Source: Methylobacterium sp. Leaf99 (lineage in GTDB: Bacteria > Pseudomonadota > Alphaproteobacteria > Rhizobiales > Beijerinckiaceae). Taken from it: 64,000 nucleotides of DNA. The translations under genes and the position numbers were made by a program. Position 1 is the first letter of the stretch, and the number at the start of each line of letters is the position of its first letter. The stretch is taken from the NCBI RefSeq assembly GCF_001422375.1, contig NZ_LMMU01000007.1, forward strand, positions 844,385 to 908,384, given 5' to 3'. Below the pieces are notes generated by a model. The model did no database searches and was not told the origin of the DNA. It saw only the letters and a list, made by a program, of their open reading frames with translations. Positions 7,949-15,703 of this stretch are shown one piece after another.

Positions 7949-10225
7949 TCACTCCTTACGGGCGCCGAAGCGGACGTTGTCGATGTTGGCGCGCTCGAAC
8001 GCCTGCATCACGTGCTGATACGACCGCTCCATCTCCGTCACCTCGCTGTCCTCGACTTCCTCGGGCTTGAGCACGAACATCAGCATCGACCGTCCGGTGA
8101 CGTCGTAGCGCTCGCCCACGGGCACGCTGACGACCTCCTGGCTGTCGGGCAGGTTGGTGTCGAGGAGGCGCGTCCAGGCCGTGGCGCCGACGGTAGCCGG
8201 CAGGGTGAACGAAACGAGGTCGTGGTAGGCGTTGTAGAGCAGGAGCAGGGTCGCATCGCCGCCCCGGCGCTGGATGCCCGAGACCTGCGCCCGGCCGTCG
8301 AGGACCACGGCGAGCGACCGCGCATCGCCCTGAGACCAGTTCTCGGGCGTCATCTCGGTGCCGTCGGGGGTCAGCCATGTGACGTCGCGAACCCCAAGTT
8401 CCTCGTCGAAATCGCCCGTGAGGAAGCGCCCCCGTGTGAGAATAGGCAGCGATTCGCGAAGGATCATCAGGCGCTGGGTGAACTCGGTGAGATCCCGTTC
8501 CTCCGGGCCGATGGCGCCCCAGTCGAGCCAGGAGATCTCGTTGTCCTGACAATAGGCGTTGTTGTTGCCGTTCTGGGTCCGGGCGAACTCGTCACCCGCA
8601 AGCAGCATCGGCGTTCCACGGGACAAGAACAGGGTTGCCAGCATGTTGCGCATCTGGCGCAGGCGCACGGCCCGGATCTCGGGATCATCCGTCGGTCCCT
8701 CGACGCCGTAATTGTTCGAGAGATTGTGCGAATGGCCGTCGCGGTTGTTCTCGCCGTTCGCCATGTTGTGCTTCTCGTTGTACGACACCGTGTCGTTCAG
8801 CGTGAAACCATCATGGGCGGTGAGGAAGTTCACGGACGCCCAGGGCTTGCGCCCGCGCTTGTTGAACTTGTCGGCCGACCCCGTGAGGCGCGACGCGAGG
8901 GAGGGAAGCAGCCCCTCGTCGCCCCGCCAGAATCCGCGCACGTCGTCGCGGTAGCGGTCGTTCCACTCGGCCCAACCCGGCGGGAAGCCGCCGACCTGAT
9001 AGCCGCCCGGTCCGCAATCCCACGGCTCGGCGATGAGCTTGACCGAGTTGAGCACCGGGTCCTGCCTGCAGGTGTCGAGGAAGCCGCCGCCCTCGTCGAA
9101 GCCGTGCGGCTCGCGGCCCAGGATCGTCGCGAGATCGAACCGGAAGCCGTCGACCCGCATCTCGGTCGCCCAGTAGCGAAGCGAGTCCGTCACGAGCTGC
9201 AGGACGCGGGGGTGCGACAGGTTGAACGTGTTCCCCGTGCCCGTGTCGTTGATGTAGTAGCGCGGCTCTTTCGGCATCAGCCGGTAGTACGAGGCGTTGT
9301 CGACGCCCTTGTAGGACAGGGTCGGCCCCTTTTCGTTGCCCTCGGCCGTGTGGTTGTAGACCACGTCGAGGATCACCTCGAGGCCGGCGCCGTGCATGCG
9401 GGCAACCATCTCCTTGAACTCGGAGAAGGCGAAGTCCGGCACGGCCGCGTAGCGGCGGGCGGGCGTGAAGAACGAGATGGTGTTGTAGCCCCAGTAATTC
9501 ACCAGGTCCTTTTCCTGCAGGTAATCGTCCTGCACGAAGGCATGGACCGGCAGGAGCTCGACGGAGGTGACCCCGAGGCTCTTGATGTAGTCGAGCACCG
9601 CCGGAGTTCCGAGGCCCGCATAGGTGCCACGCAGCTTCTCCGGCACGGCCGGGTGCAGCTTGGTGAAACCCTTGACGTGGGTCTCGTAGAAGATCGTCTT
9701 CTCCCACGGCACGTGGGGCTTGCGGTCACGTCCCCAGGTGAAGGCCGGGTCGATGACGCGGCTGCGCCGGGTGAACGGCGCCGAGTCGCGCTCGTCGAAG
9801 GTCAGGTCGTCGCCCGTCTCCATCTGGTAGCCGAACAGGGCCGGATTCCAGGTGATGGAGCCGACGAGACCCTTGGCGTAGGGATCGATGAGCAGCTTGT
9901 TCGGGTTGAAGCGGTGGCCGGCCTTCGGCTCGTAGGGACCGTGCACGCGGTAGCCGTAGATGGTGCCGGGGCGCGCATCGGGCAGGTAGCCGTGCCAGAT
10001 CTCATCGGTGTATTCGGGCAACTCGATGCGCTCGAGTTCCTCCTCGCCGGCATCGTCGAACAGGCACAGTTCGACCTTGGTGGCGTGAGCCGAGAACAGG
10101 GCGAAGTTGACGCCGAGCCCGTCCCAGTTGGCGCCGAGGGGATAGGGCGAGCCTTCCTTGATGCGCGATCGCCGCGCGGAACCCTGCGCGGACGCCCTGC
10201 CGGTCTGAGAAAAATCGTCTGCCAT
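7949..10225 (-). CDS. glgX: Glycogen debranching enzyme GlgX
   Basis: 758 residues, a normal size for GlgX. It has an N-terminal CBM48-type domain (YPLGANWDGLGVNFALFSA) and then a GH13 barrel. Catalytic motifs are visible: GFRFDLATILG (nucleophile Asp), LIAEPWDCG (acid/base Glu) and FLTAHDGFTLND (transition-state His-Asp). It hydrolyses alpha-1,6 branches of glycogen trimmed by phosphorylase. The ATG at 10225 (MADDFSQ) is chosen because similarity begins shortly after it; the frame stays open for over 200 codons upstream without recognisable protein. No other glycogen gene is adjacent, so it is separate from a glg operon here. Confidence 0.95.
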   Translation of the reverse strand: MADDFSQTGRASAQGSARRSRIKEGSPYPLGANWDGLGVNFALFSAHATKVELCLFDDAGEEELERIELPEYTDEIWHGYLPDARPGTIYGYRVHGPYEPKAGHRFNPNKLLIDPYAKGLVGSITWNPALFGYQMETGDDLTFDERDSAPFTRRSRVIDPAFTWGRDRKPHVPWEKTIFYETHVKGFTKLHPAVPEKLRGTYAGLGTPAVLDYIKSLGVTSVELLPVHAFVQDDYLQEKDLVNYWGYNTISFFTPARRYAAVPDFAFSEFKEMVARMHGAGLEVILDVVYNHTAEGNEKGPTLSYKGVDNASYYRLMPKEPRYYINDTGTGNTFNLSHPRVLQLVTDSLRYWATEMRVDGFRFDLATILGREPHGFDEGGGFLDTCRQDPVLNSVKLIAEPWDCGPGGYQVGGFPPGWAEWNDRYRDDVRGFWRGDEGLLPSLASRLTGSADKFNKRGRKPWASVNFLTAHDGFTLNDTVSYNEKHNMANGENNRDGHSHNLSNNYGVEGPTDDPEIRAVRLRQMRNMLATLFLSRGTPMLLAGDEFARTQNGNNNAYCQDNEISWLDWGAIGPEERDLTEFTQRLMILRESLPILTRGRFLTGDFDEELGVRDVTWLTPDGTEMTPENWSQGDARSLAVVLDGRAQVSGIQRRGGDATLLLLYNAYHDLVSFTLPATVGATAWTRLLDTNLPDSQEVVSVPVGERYDVTGRSMLMFVLKPEEVEDSEVTEMERSYQHVMQAFERANIDNVRFGARKE

Positions 10226-10489
10226 AACTGCTCCAGGGACGGTGCCGGACCCGGTGTGGCGCAAACACCGGGCGTCACGGCACGCCAAAACCGCTACGGC
10301 AACGCTTACGCTTGGGTTGAAGGTCCCCCGTGGCGGAAAACTTTTTGCGGCGCGAAGTGAGGTCGGCGACCCTTGGCGGGGAGCCAAAGGCACGACACCT
10401 GCCCCCTGTCCGTGGCACGATCCCACGGCATGGGCGTTGCGACGTGATCCGCGCCGTTCGACAGACACCATTCCGCGCGAGGCATACCG

Positions 10490-11236
10490 ATGACCGACCA
10501 GCCCAACGGCCTCCAGAACATCGCGGACCGGCACGGGGTGAGCCTCGACGCCGTGCGCCACCTCGTCCGTGCCCTCGAGGCCGGGCACGGCACCATGGCC
10601 CAGTTCAACCATCCGGAACTCGGTGGCTTCGGCCAGTGGTCGTCGGGGGGCATGACGATGATCGGCAACATGTTCGATTCCGGCCTCAAGGCCCGCGTCG
10701 CCGCCTTGTGCGGCGCCCTGGCCGACGCCTTGCCGCCGGCGGGGTTCGCCGAACGGGACGGCGTCTCCGGCGCGTGGTGGCCGCGAGGCCTCGGACGACC
10801 GGCGACGTCCGGAGCTCAGAACGGCCAGCGCTACGCATACTTCCCGCACGCACAGCGCGTTGCCGTCGAGGCGGACGGGCAGGTCGCCGTCTACGACACG
10901 GAAGGCCACCACATCACCGGTGTTTCGCAGCAGCAGGGTGGCACCCGCAGCCTACGCTTCTCCGGGCCCGATGGAGTCATCGACCTCGAGACCCTGCGCC
11001 GGATCGATGGCGACGCGGCGGGGCAGGACGAGCCGAGCACCCCCGAACCGACCCCGCAGCCGAAGCCGTTCACGCCCGAGCCCCTGCAACGCCCGGAGCC
11101 GGCAGCACCCCGCCCGCCATCGTCGGCCGACGATGTGCTCGCGACCCTGGAACGCCTGGCGGAACTGCAGCGCAAGGGCGTCCTGACGGAGGGGGAATTC
11201 GCGGCCAAGAAGGCCGAGCTTCTGGCGCGTCTCTGA
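10490..11236 (+). CDS. SHOCT-domain protein of unknown function
   Basis: 248 residues. The last ~35 residues (DVLATLERLAELQRKGVLTE followed by FAAKKAELL) are a SHOCT domain, a short helical module thought to mediate oligomerisation. A Pro-rich linker (about 180-212) precedes it. The N-terminal 170 residues contain QFNHPELGGFGQWSSGGMTM and MFDSGLKARVAAL, a pattern I associate with uncharacterised bacterial proteins that place a small globular region before SHOCT. No signal peptide or membrane helix is seen, so it is probably cytoplasmic. A GCGAGG sequence about six bases before the ATG supports the start. It is divergent from glgX. Confidence 0.85.
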   Translation: MTDQPNGLQNIADRHGVSLDAVRHLVRALEAGHGTMAQFNHPELGGFGQWSSGGMTMIGNMFDSGLKARVAALCGALADALPPAGFAERDGVSGAWWPRGLGRPATSGAQNGQRYAYFPHAQRVAVEADGQVAVYDTEGHHITGVSQQQGGTRSLRFSGPDGVIDLETLRRIDGDAAGQDEPSTPEPTPQPKPFTPEPLQRPEPAAPRPPSSADDVLATLERLAELQRKGVLTEGEFAAKKAELLARL

Positions 11237-11386
11237 CGAGACGGCGACGGGGCTTCGCGTCCCGCGCGAAACGCCCGGTCGTTGTCGGATTTCACCCCGG
11301 GAACGACAACGCCTCCGAACTTCCCGACAACCCCTCATCCACAACGCGAAAGCCGCACCTGCCTCGCCGCAGGCGGCGAGAGTCCC

Positions 11387-12466
11387 ATGTCAGGCGGCAT
11401 GGGACTCTCGCGCGACCTCATCGATATCCGGACGATCTATCACGAGCCGGCGGTCGCCGGGTTTTCGCGGGGCCGGGCGATCCTCGATCGCTTCCCGGAC
11501 GCCGAGCGCATCCCGGTTCCCTCGCACTGGAACATCCCCGCCCTGCACGGCAACGCCGGATCGGTGGAGGATTGGGTGCGGATCAAGCGCTCCACCCTCG
11601 TCCTCGGGGTGAAGAAGGGACTGACCATGCGGCCCAACGGCCGCAGCGCCCACTTCATCGCGCCCTCGACCTCCAACGGCTGCGCCATGGCCTGCGCCTA
11701 TTGCTACGTGCCGCGCCGCAAGGGATTCGCGAATCCGATCTCGCTGTTCGTCAACGTCGAGGCGGTCTGCGCCGCCATCCGCCGGCATGCCGACCGGCAA
11801 GGCCCCCTGCCCGAGCCGGACAGCGTCGACCCGGCGCTCTGGGTCTACGACCTCGGCGAGAACGGCGACCTCTCCGTCGATGCCGCGATCAGCGATACGG
11901 TGCGCGACCTCGTCGGCCTGTTCCGCACCCTGCCCAACGCCAAGGCCTCCTTCGCCACCAAGGCGGTAAACCGCGATCTCCTGACCTACGACCCGCAGGG
12001 CAAGACCCGCATCCGGTTTTCCATGATGCCGGAGCGCATCGCCCGAGTCGTCGATGTCCGCACGAGCCCGATCCCCGAGCGGATCGCCGCCATCGACGAC
12101 TTCGTGGCCGCCGGCTACGAGGTCCACCTGAATTTCTCGCCGGTCATCCTCTACGAGGGCTGGGAGGCGGACTGGGCCGAGCTGTTCGCGGCCATCGACG
12201 CCGGAATCGGGGACGCGGCCCGGGCTCAGGTCAAGGCCGAAATCATCATGCTGACCCACAATGCCGATCTGCACGCGGTCAACCTCGGCTGGCACCCGAA
12301 GGCCGAGGATCTCCTGTGGCGCCCGGACATCCAGGAAGCCAAGGTCTCGCAGGGCGGAGGGGCGAACCTGCGCTACCGCACGGGCTGGAAAGGTCGCTGG
12401 CTCGCCCGCTTCACCGCGCTTCTGGCCGAACGGATGCCCTACTGCACCGTGCGTTACGCATTCTGA
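11387..12466 (+). CDS. Spore-photoproduct-lyase-family radical SAM protein
   Basis: 359 residues from the ATG at 11387, which has a GGCGAGAG sequence just upstream; the frame is open from 11282 but the extra 35 residues look non-coding. The radical SAM cluster motif CAMACAYC gives Cys99, Cys103 and Cys106 (CxxxCxxC). Further family features are APSTSNGCAM, FSMMPERIARVVD and a C-terminal YCTVRYAF. Spore photoproduct lyase repairs the thymine dimer of spores; relatives in non-sporulating Alphaproteobacteria are common and their substrate is not established, so direct photoproduct repair is only a possibility. The gene ends 24 bp before the deaminase gene and is likely co-transcribed with it. 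Confidence 0.88.
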   Translation: MSGGMGLSRDLIDIRTIYHEPAVAGFSRGRAILDRFPDAERIPVPSHWNIPALHGNAGSVEDWVRIKRSTLVLGVKKGLTMRPNGRSAHFIAPSTSNGCAMACAYCYVPRRKGFANPISLFVNVEAVCAAIRRHADRQGPLPEPDSVDPALWVYDLGENGDLSVDAAISDTVRDLVGLFRTLPNAKASFATKAVNRDLLTYDPQGKTRIRFSMMPERIARVVDVRTSPIPERIAAIDDFVAAGYEVHLNFSPVILYEGWEADWAELFAAIDAGIGDAARAQVKAEIIMLTHNADLHAVNLGWHPKAEDLLWRPDIQEAKVSQGGGANLRYRTGWKGRWLARFTALLAERMPYCTVRYAF

Positions 12467-12490
12467 CCCTCGTTTGGAGACCGGCCGTCC

Positions 12491-12955
12491 ATGAGCCACG
12501 AAACCCATCTGCACGACGCCGTCGCCCTTGCCCACAGCAACGTCCTGTCGGGGGGAAGGCCCTACGGCGCCGTGATCGTCCGCGACGGTGCGGTGCTGGT
12601 CCGCGCCGTCAACCGGACGGCGGAGACCAACGACCCGACGGACCATGCCGAGATGGTGGCGATCCGCGAAGCCAGCCGACTGCTGGGCTCGTCGAAGCTC
12701 GACGGTTGCGTCGTCTACGCGAGCGGACGCCCCTGTCCCATGTGCCACGCCGCCATGCGGCTCTCGGGCATCCGCGAGGCCTACTTCGCCTACACGGCGG
12801 AGGATGGAGAAGCCTACGGCCTCATCGGCGCCGGCATCTACGCGGAATTGTGCCGTCCCCTCGACGAACAGCCGATGCGGGTGAGCCACCACCCGGTGAC
12901 GGCGGAGGAGCATCCCTACGCGGCTTGGCGCGCTCGCGAGAGCGGCGAGGCTTGA
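12491..12955 (+). CDS. Nucleoside/guanine deaminase of the cytidine-deaminase-like fold
   Basis: 154 residues. Zinc-site motifs are intact: HAEMVAIREA (zinc His and catalytic Glu) and PCPMCHAAM (two zinc Cys). The family is CMP/dCMP deaminase-like, with guanine deaminase GuaD and tRNA adenosine deaminase TadA as its best-known members. The length and the NRTAETNDPTDHAEM context fit the guanine/nucleoside deaminase group rather than TadA, but substrate specificity cannot be read with certainty. It starts 24 bp after the radical SAM gene. Confidence 0.87.
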   Translation: MSHETHLHDAVALAHSNVLSGGRPYGAVIVRDGAVLVRAVNRTAETNDPTDHAEMVAIREASRLLGSSKLDGCVVYASGRPCPMCHAAMRLSGIREAYFAYTAEDGEAYGLIGAGIYAELCRPLDEQPMRVSHHPVTAEEHPYAAWRARESGEA

Positions 12956-12994
12956 GTGATTGGCTTGGGCGCGATCCGACGCTAGCCTCGCACG

Positions 12995-13102
12995 ATGACC
13001 GAGAACGACCTGCGCGAATCACGCGCCGCCCTGATACTCCTGGCCGTGACGGTCGCCTCGGTGCTGATCTTCGGCGCGGTCACGATCCTGATTCAGCTCT
13101 GA
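12995..13102 (+). CDS. Putative 35-residue single-pass membrane peptide
   Basis: A short frame from ATG 12995 to TGA 13102 encodes ten polar residues (MTENDLRESR) followed by about 25 hydrophobic residues that would make one membrane helix, ending in IQL. It lies in the gap between the deaminase and the convergent NDUFS4-like gene. No clear ribosome-binding site precedes it, so translation is uncertain. It is reported because the charge-then-helix layout is typical of real bacterial micro-proteins and it has no longer gene opposite it. Confidence 0.4.
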   Translation: MTENDLRESRAALILLAVTVASVLIFGAVTILIQL

Positions 13103-13123
13103 CGGGGGCGTGCCCCGGCGGGA

Positions 13124-13435
13124 TCAGTGCGTCCAGGGTGCCGTGCGGTTGAATTTGAAGTTGTCCGAGTAGGACAGGCCCTTGCGGACGATGGGCCGGT
13201 GCGGCTCCTCGACCCGGTAGGACAGGCGGGCGCGGGTGGCGTAGGCGATGGCCTCGTCGCGGGTCTCGAATTCCAGGCGCACCTGCTGCAGCATGTCGGA
13301 GGAGCCGGTCCAGCCCATGAGCGGATCGGTCTCGCGCGGGGTGCTCTGGTCGAATTCGAGGACCCAGACCTTGGTGCGCGCCATCCCGGACTGCGATGCG
13401 TCCTTGGCGGGCTGGTAGATCCGGGCGCTCGACAT
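13124..13435 (-). CDS. Complex I accessory subunit, NDUFS4-like (ETC complex I subunit)
   Basis: 103 residues from the ATG at 13435; an upstream GTG at 13456 would add seven residues. The protein matches the alphaproteobacterial homologue of mitochondrial NDUFS4 (18 kDa subunit): ARIYQPAKDASQSGMARTKV near the N-terminus, then PLMGWTGSSDMLQQVRLEF, AIAYA, and the C-terminal SYSDNFKFNRTAPWTH. It associates with the peripheral arm of NADH dehydrogenase at the inner membrane. A GGGA stretch about seven bases upstream supports the start. It stands alone, just after tRNA-Pro(UGG) on the same strand. Confidence 0.9.
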   Translation of the reverse strand: MSSARIYQPAKDASQSGMARTKVWVLEFDQSTPRETDPLMGWTGSSDMLQQVRLEFETRDEAIAYATRARLSYRVEEPHRPIVRKGLSYSDNFKFNRTAPWTH

Positions 13436-13476
13436 CGGACGGTTCCCAACGGTCACGGGGTTTGCCGGTCGAGAGA

Positions 13477-13553
<77 letters not shown>

Positions 13554-13616
13554 ACGCGTTCTCGACGCCCCACGGCTCATAGGAGCTTTGCGGGGTCCGG
13601 GCAAGGATGGATGCGC

Positions 13617-13850
13617 TCAGGCGAGGATGTCGAGGACGCGTTTCTCCATGTCCAGGGCGGTGCGCAGCATGGCTGCGTTGAGGCTGACATCGGTCTTGGC
13701 CTCCATGAGGTTCAGGGCCGTGCTCGACAGATCGACCTGGGTCGCCGCCGGCAGGCTGGTGCCGATGGTCGCCACGCCTTCGGCGGCCTGGGCGAATCGC
13801 TGCGTCGCCGCCGCCATCCCGCCGCTGCTGATCGACACTGCGCTGATCAT
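13617..13850 (-). CDS. Small flagellar/motility-like protein
   Basis: 77 residues, no signal peptide. The C-terminal half (LSSTALNLMEAKTDVSLNAA followed by MLRTALDMEKRVLDILA) resembles the C-terminal helix of flagellar hook and rod proteins, which usually reads like NMIxAQxxFEANAKVxRTxDEMLxTLLDI, and also the small YjfB-type putative motility proteins. The rest is Ser/Ala/Gly-rich. No flagellar genes are in the window, so the role is inferred from this helix alone. It lies between tRNA-Pro and the GST gene. Confidence 0.6.
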   Translation of the reverse strand: MISAVSISSGGMAAATQRFAQAAEGVATIGTSLPAATQVDLSSTALNLMEAKTDVSLNAAMLRTALDMEKRVLDILA

Positions 13851-14021
13851 GGGCCGTCTCCCTCACCCGCTCCGACGAGAAGAGCACGCAACCCGTTAAG
13901 CGAAGGGCGCGCGAACCCGTCGCATTCGATCGAACCCGGACCGGGCGCTTGAACCCGGCCCACCCCGGCGCCAACTCGGCCACAGCGGCCGACGCGACGG
14001 CTCGCCCGTATGAGGTGTCCG

Positions 14022-14726
14022 ATGATCGATCTGCATTACTGGCCGACGCCGAACGGCCACAAGGTGACGCTGTTCCTCGAAGAGGCCGGCCTGCCCTACG
14101 CGATCAAGCCGGTGAACATCGGCGCGGGCGACCAGTTCAGGCCGGACTTCCTCGCCATCGCCCCCAACAACCGCATGCCGGCCATCGTCGATCACGCACC
14201 GGTGGACGGCGGCGAGCCGGTCGCCATGTTCGAGTCCGGCGCGATCCTGCTCTACCTCGCCGAGAAGACCGGCCGGTTCATCGCTCAGGATCTGCGCGGC
14301 CGCGCCGAGGTGCTGCAATGGCTGTTCTGGCAGATGGGCGGCCTCGGGCCCATGCTCGGGCAGAACCACCATTTCAGCCAGTACGCGCCCGAAAAAATTC
14401 CCTACGCCGTCGACCGCTACGTCAAGGAGACCAACCGCCTCTACGGCGTCCTCGACCGGCGTCTGGCCGACCGCGAATTCGTGGCGGGCGCCGATTACTC
14501 CATCGCCGACATGGCCGCCTATCCCTGGATCGTGCCGTACGAGAAGCAGGGCCAGACCCTGTCCGACTTCCCCCACCTCGCACGCTGGTTCACCGCCATC
14601 GCCGAGCGTCCGGGCACCAAGGCAGCCTATGCCCGAGCCCCGGAGGTCAACCCCGACCATGGCAAGACCATGAGCGAGGATGCCAAGCGGGTGATGTTCG
14701 GCCAGACCGCGAAGGGCCGGGCCTGA
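14022..14726 (+). CDS. Glutathione S-transferase, YfcG/YghU-like
   Basis: 234 residues from the ATG at 14022, which has GAGG six bases upstream; an ATG at 14010 would add four residues. The N-terminal thioredoxin fold shows PTPNGHKVTLFLEEAGLPY, NRMPAIVD with the conserved cis-proline, and FESGAILLYLAEKTG. The all-helical C-terminal domain contains REFVAGADYSIADMAAYPW, the usual N-capping box of GSTs. The TPNGHKV active-site region, with Thr/Asn in place of a catalytic Cys, is the YfcG/YghU (nu-class) pattern; that class has disulfide-bond reductase activity with glutathione. It converges on the MBL-fold gene three bases away. Confidence 0.9.
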   Translation: MIDLHYWPTPNGHKVTLFLEEAGLPYAIKPVNIGAGDQFRPDFLAIAPNNRMPAIVDHAPVDGGEPVAMFESGAILLYLAEKTGRFIAQDLRGRAEVLQWLFWQMGGLGPMLGQNHHFSQYAPEKIPYAVDRYVKETNRLYGVLDRRLADREFVAGADYSIADMAAYPWIVPYEKQGQTLSDFPHLARWFTAIAERPGTKAAYARAPEVNPDHGKTMSEDAKRVMFGQTAKGRA

Positions 14727-14729
14727 GCG

Positions 14730-15641
14730 TCAGCGCCCCAGCGAGTCGAGCGGTACCGGAGCGGCGTGCGGGCGGGTCGCCAGCATGCCGTCGAGGAGGG
14801 CCAGCACCTCGGGCCGTCCGCAATTGGCGGCCGGCTCGAACGGAGTCCAGGTCTGGGTGAAGTCGAGGGCGGCGAACACGTCGCGGTAGCGCCGCAGCTC
14901 GTTCGTCGTGAGCGGCACCCCGCGCACGAACGCCTTGTGGGCCGAAATCGTCGTGGCCCGGCGAAAGTCCTTCGGGTCGAGCTCGAACTTCAGGGCGTCG
15001 CCGCAGAACAGGATCTTTCGCGCGCGATCGAACAGTACCGCGTGGCCATCGAAATGGCCGGCGGTACGATGGAGTTCGAGGCACGGCAGCGGTTCGAGGA
15101 AGTCGTCGTAGGGCCACGACACCTGGAGCGCGGCGCTCCAGATGAAGTCGGCCGCCGGCAGGCACACCTCCGGGTCGAAGCGATCCTGCAGCTGCACCAG
15201 CGCGCCGTAGGCATGCGGGTGGGAGGACGACAGCACCTGCATCCCGCCGAGGGTCGCGATGTGCCGGAGCGCCGCTTCGCTGAAGACCGGGCAGGCTTCG
15301 AAGCCCATGTTCCCCTGCGGTGTCTGGATCAGGTACGCGCTCGGGCCGATGCCCGAGACGGGGTCGTTCCAGAAGCGCCAGACCCCCGGCTCCAGTTCTT
15401 CCCAATGGCAGGGGAAGCGCTCCTGCGCCTCGGCCTCGGTCCAGAACTGCCAGCCGTTCTGCGGCACCACGTGACGCGCATCGAGACACATGGGGCAGGA
15501 CGCCGGCACCGTGAAGTGACGCTGCCAGAAGCCGCAATTGTCACAGGTGTAGGCGGGCAGATCGAGGGCGCCCGCGAAGGGCAGGTAACCGGGAGACACG
15601 GGCGTTGCTCGGGTTCGGGTGGCGTTGCGGGATCGCGCCAA
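14730..15641 (-). CDS. MBL-fold protein with N-terminal zinc ribbon and altered metal motif
   Basis: 303 residues from a TTG start at 15641; no in-frame ATG occurs before the conserved region, so the exact start is uncertain. Residues 33-52 contain CDNC and CPMC, a rubredoxin/zinc-ribbon pattern. The rest is a metallo-beta-lactamase fold: PSAYLIQTPQGNMGFEACPV, then SSSHPHAYG at 138-146, AGHFDGHAVLF, and ILFCGDAL. The usual HxHxDH motif is represented by His141-Pro-His143-Ala-Tyr145, so the Asp/His pair is missing while the later His and Asp ligands remain. A mono-metal or different active site is likely. Function is unknown; a hydrolase or oxygen-related role is only a guess from the fold. 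Confidence 0.75.
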   Translation of the reverse strand: MARSRNATRTRATPVSPGYLPFAGALDLPAYTCDNCGFWQRHFTVPASCPMCLDARHVVPQNGWQFWTEAEAQERFPCHWEELEPGVWRFWNDPVSGIGPSAYLIQTPQGNMGFEACPVFSEAALRHIATLGGMQVLSSSHPHAYGALVQLQDRFDPEVCLPAADFIWSAALQVSWPYDDFLEPLPCLELHRTAGHFDGHAVLFDRARKILFCGDALKFELDPKDFRRATTISAHKAFVRGVPLTTNELRRYRDVFAALDFTQTWTPFEPAANCGRPEVLALLDGMLATRPHAAPVPLDSLGR

Positions 15642-15703
15642 GCATATAGGCGGGATCGCCGCCGCTTCGATACGATGGCGAGGCTGAACGCAACCGGAGG
15701 ATC

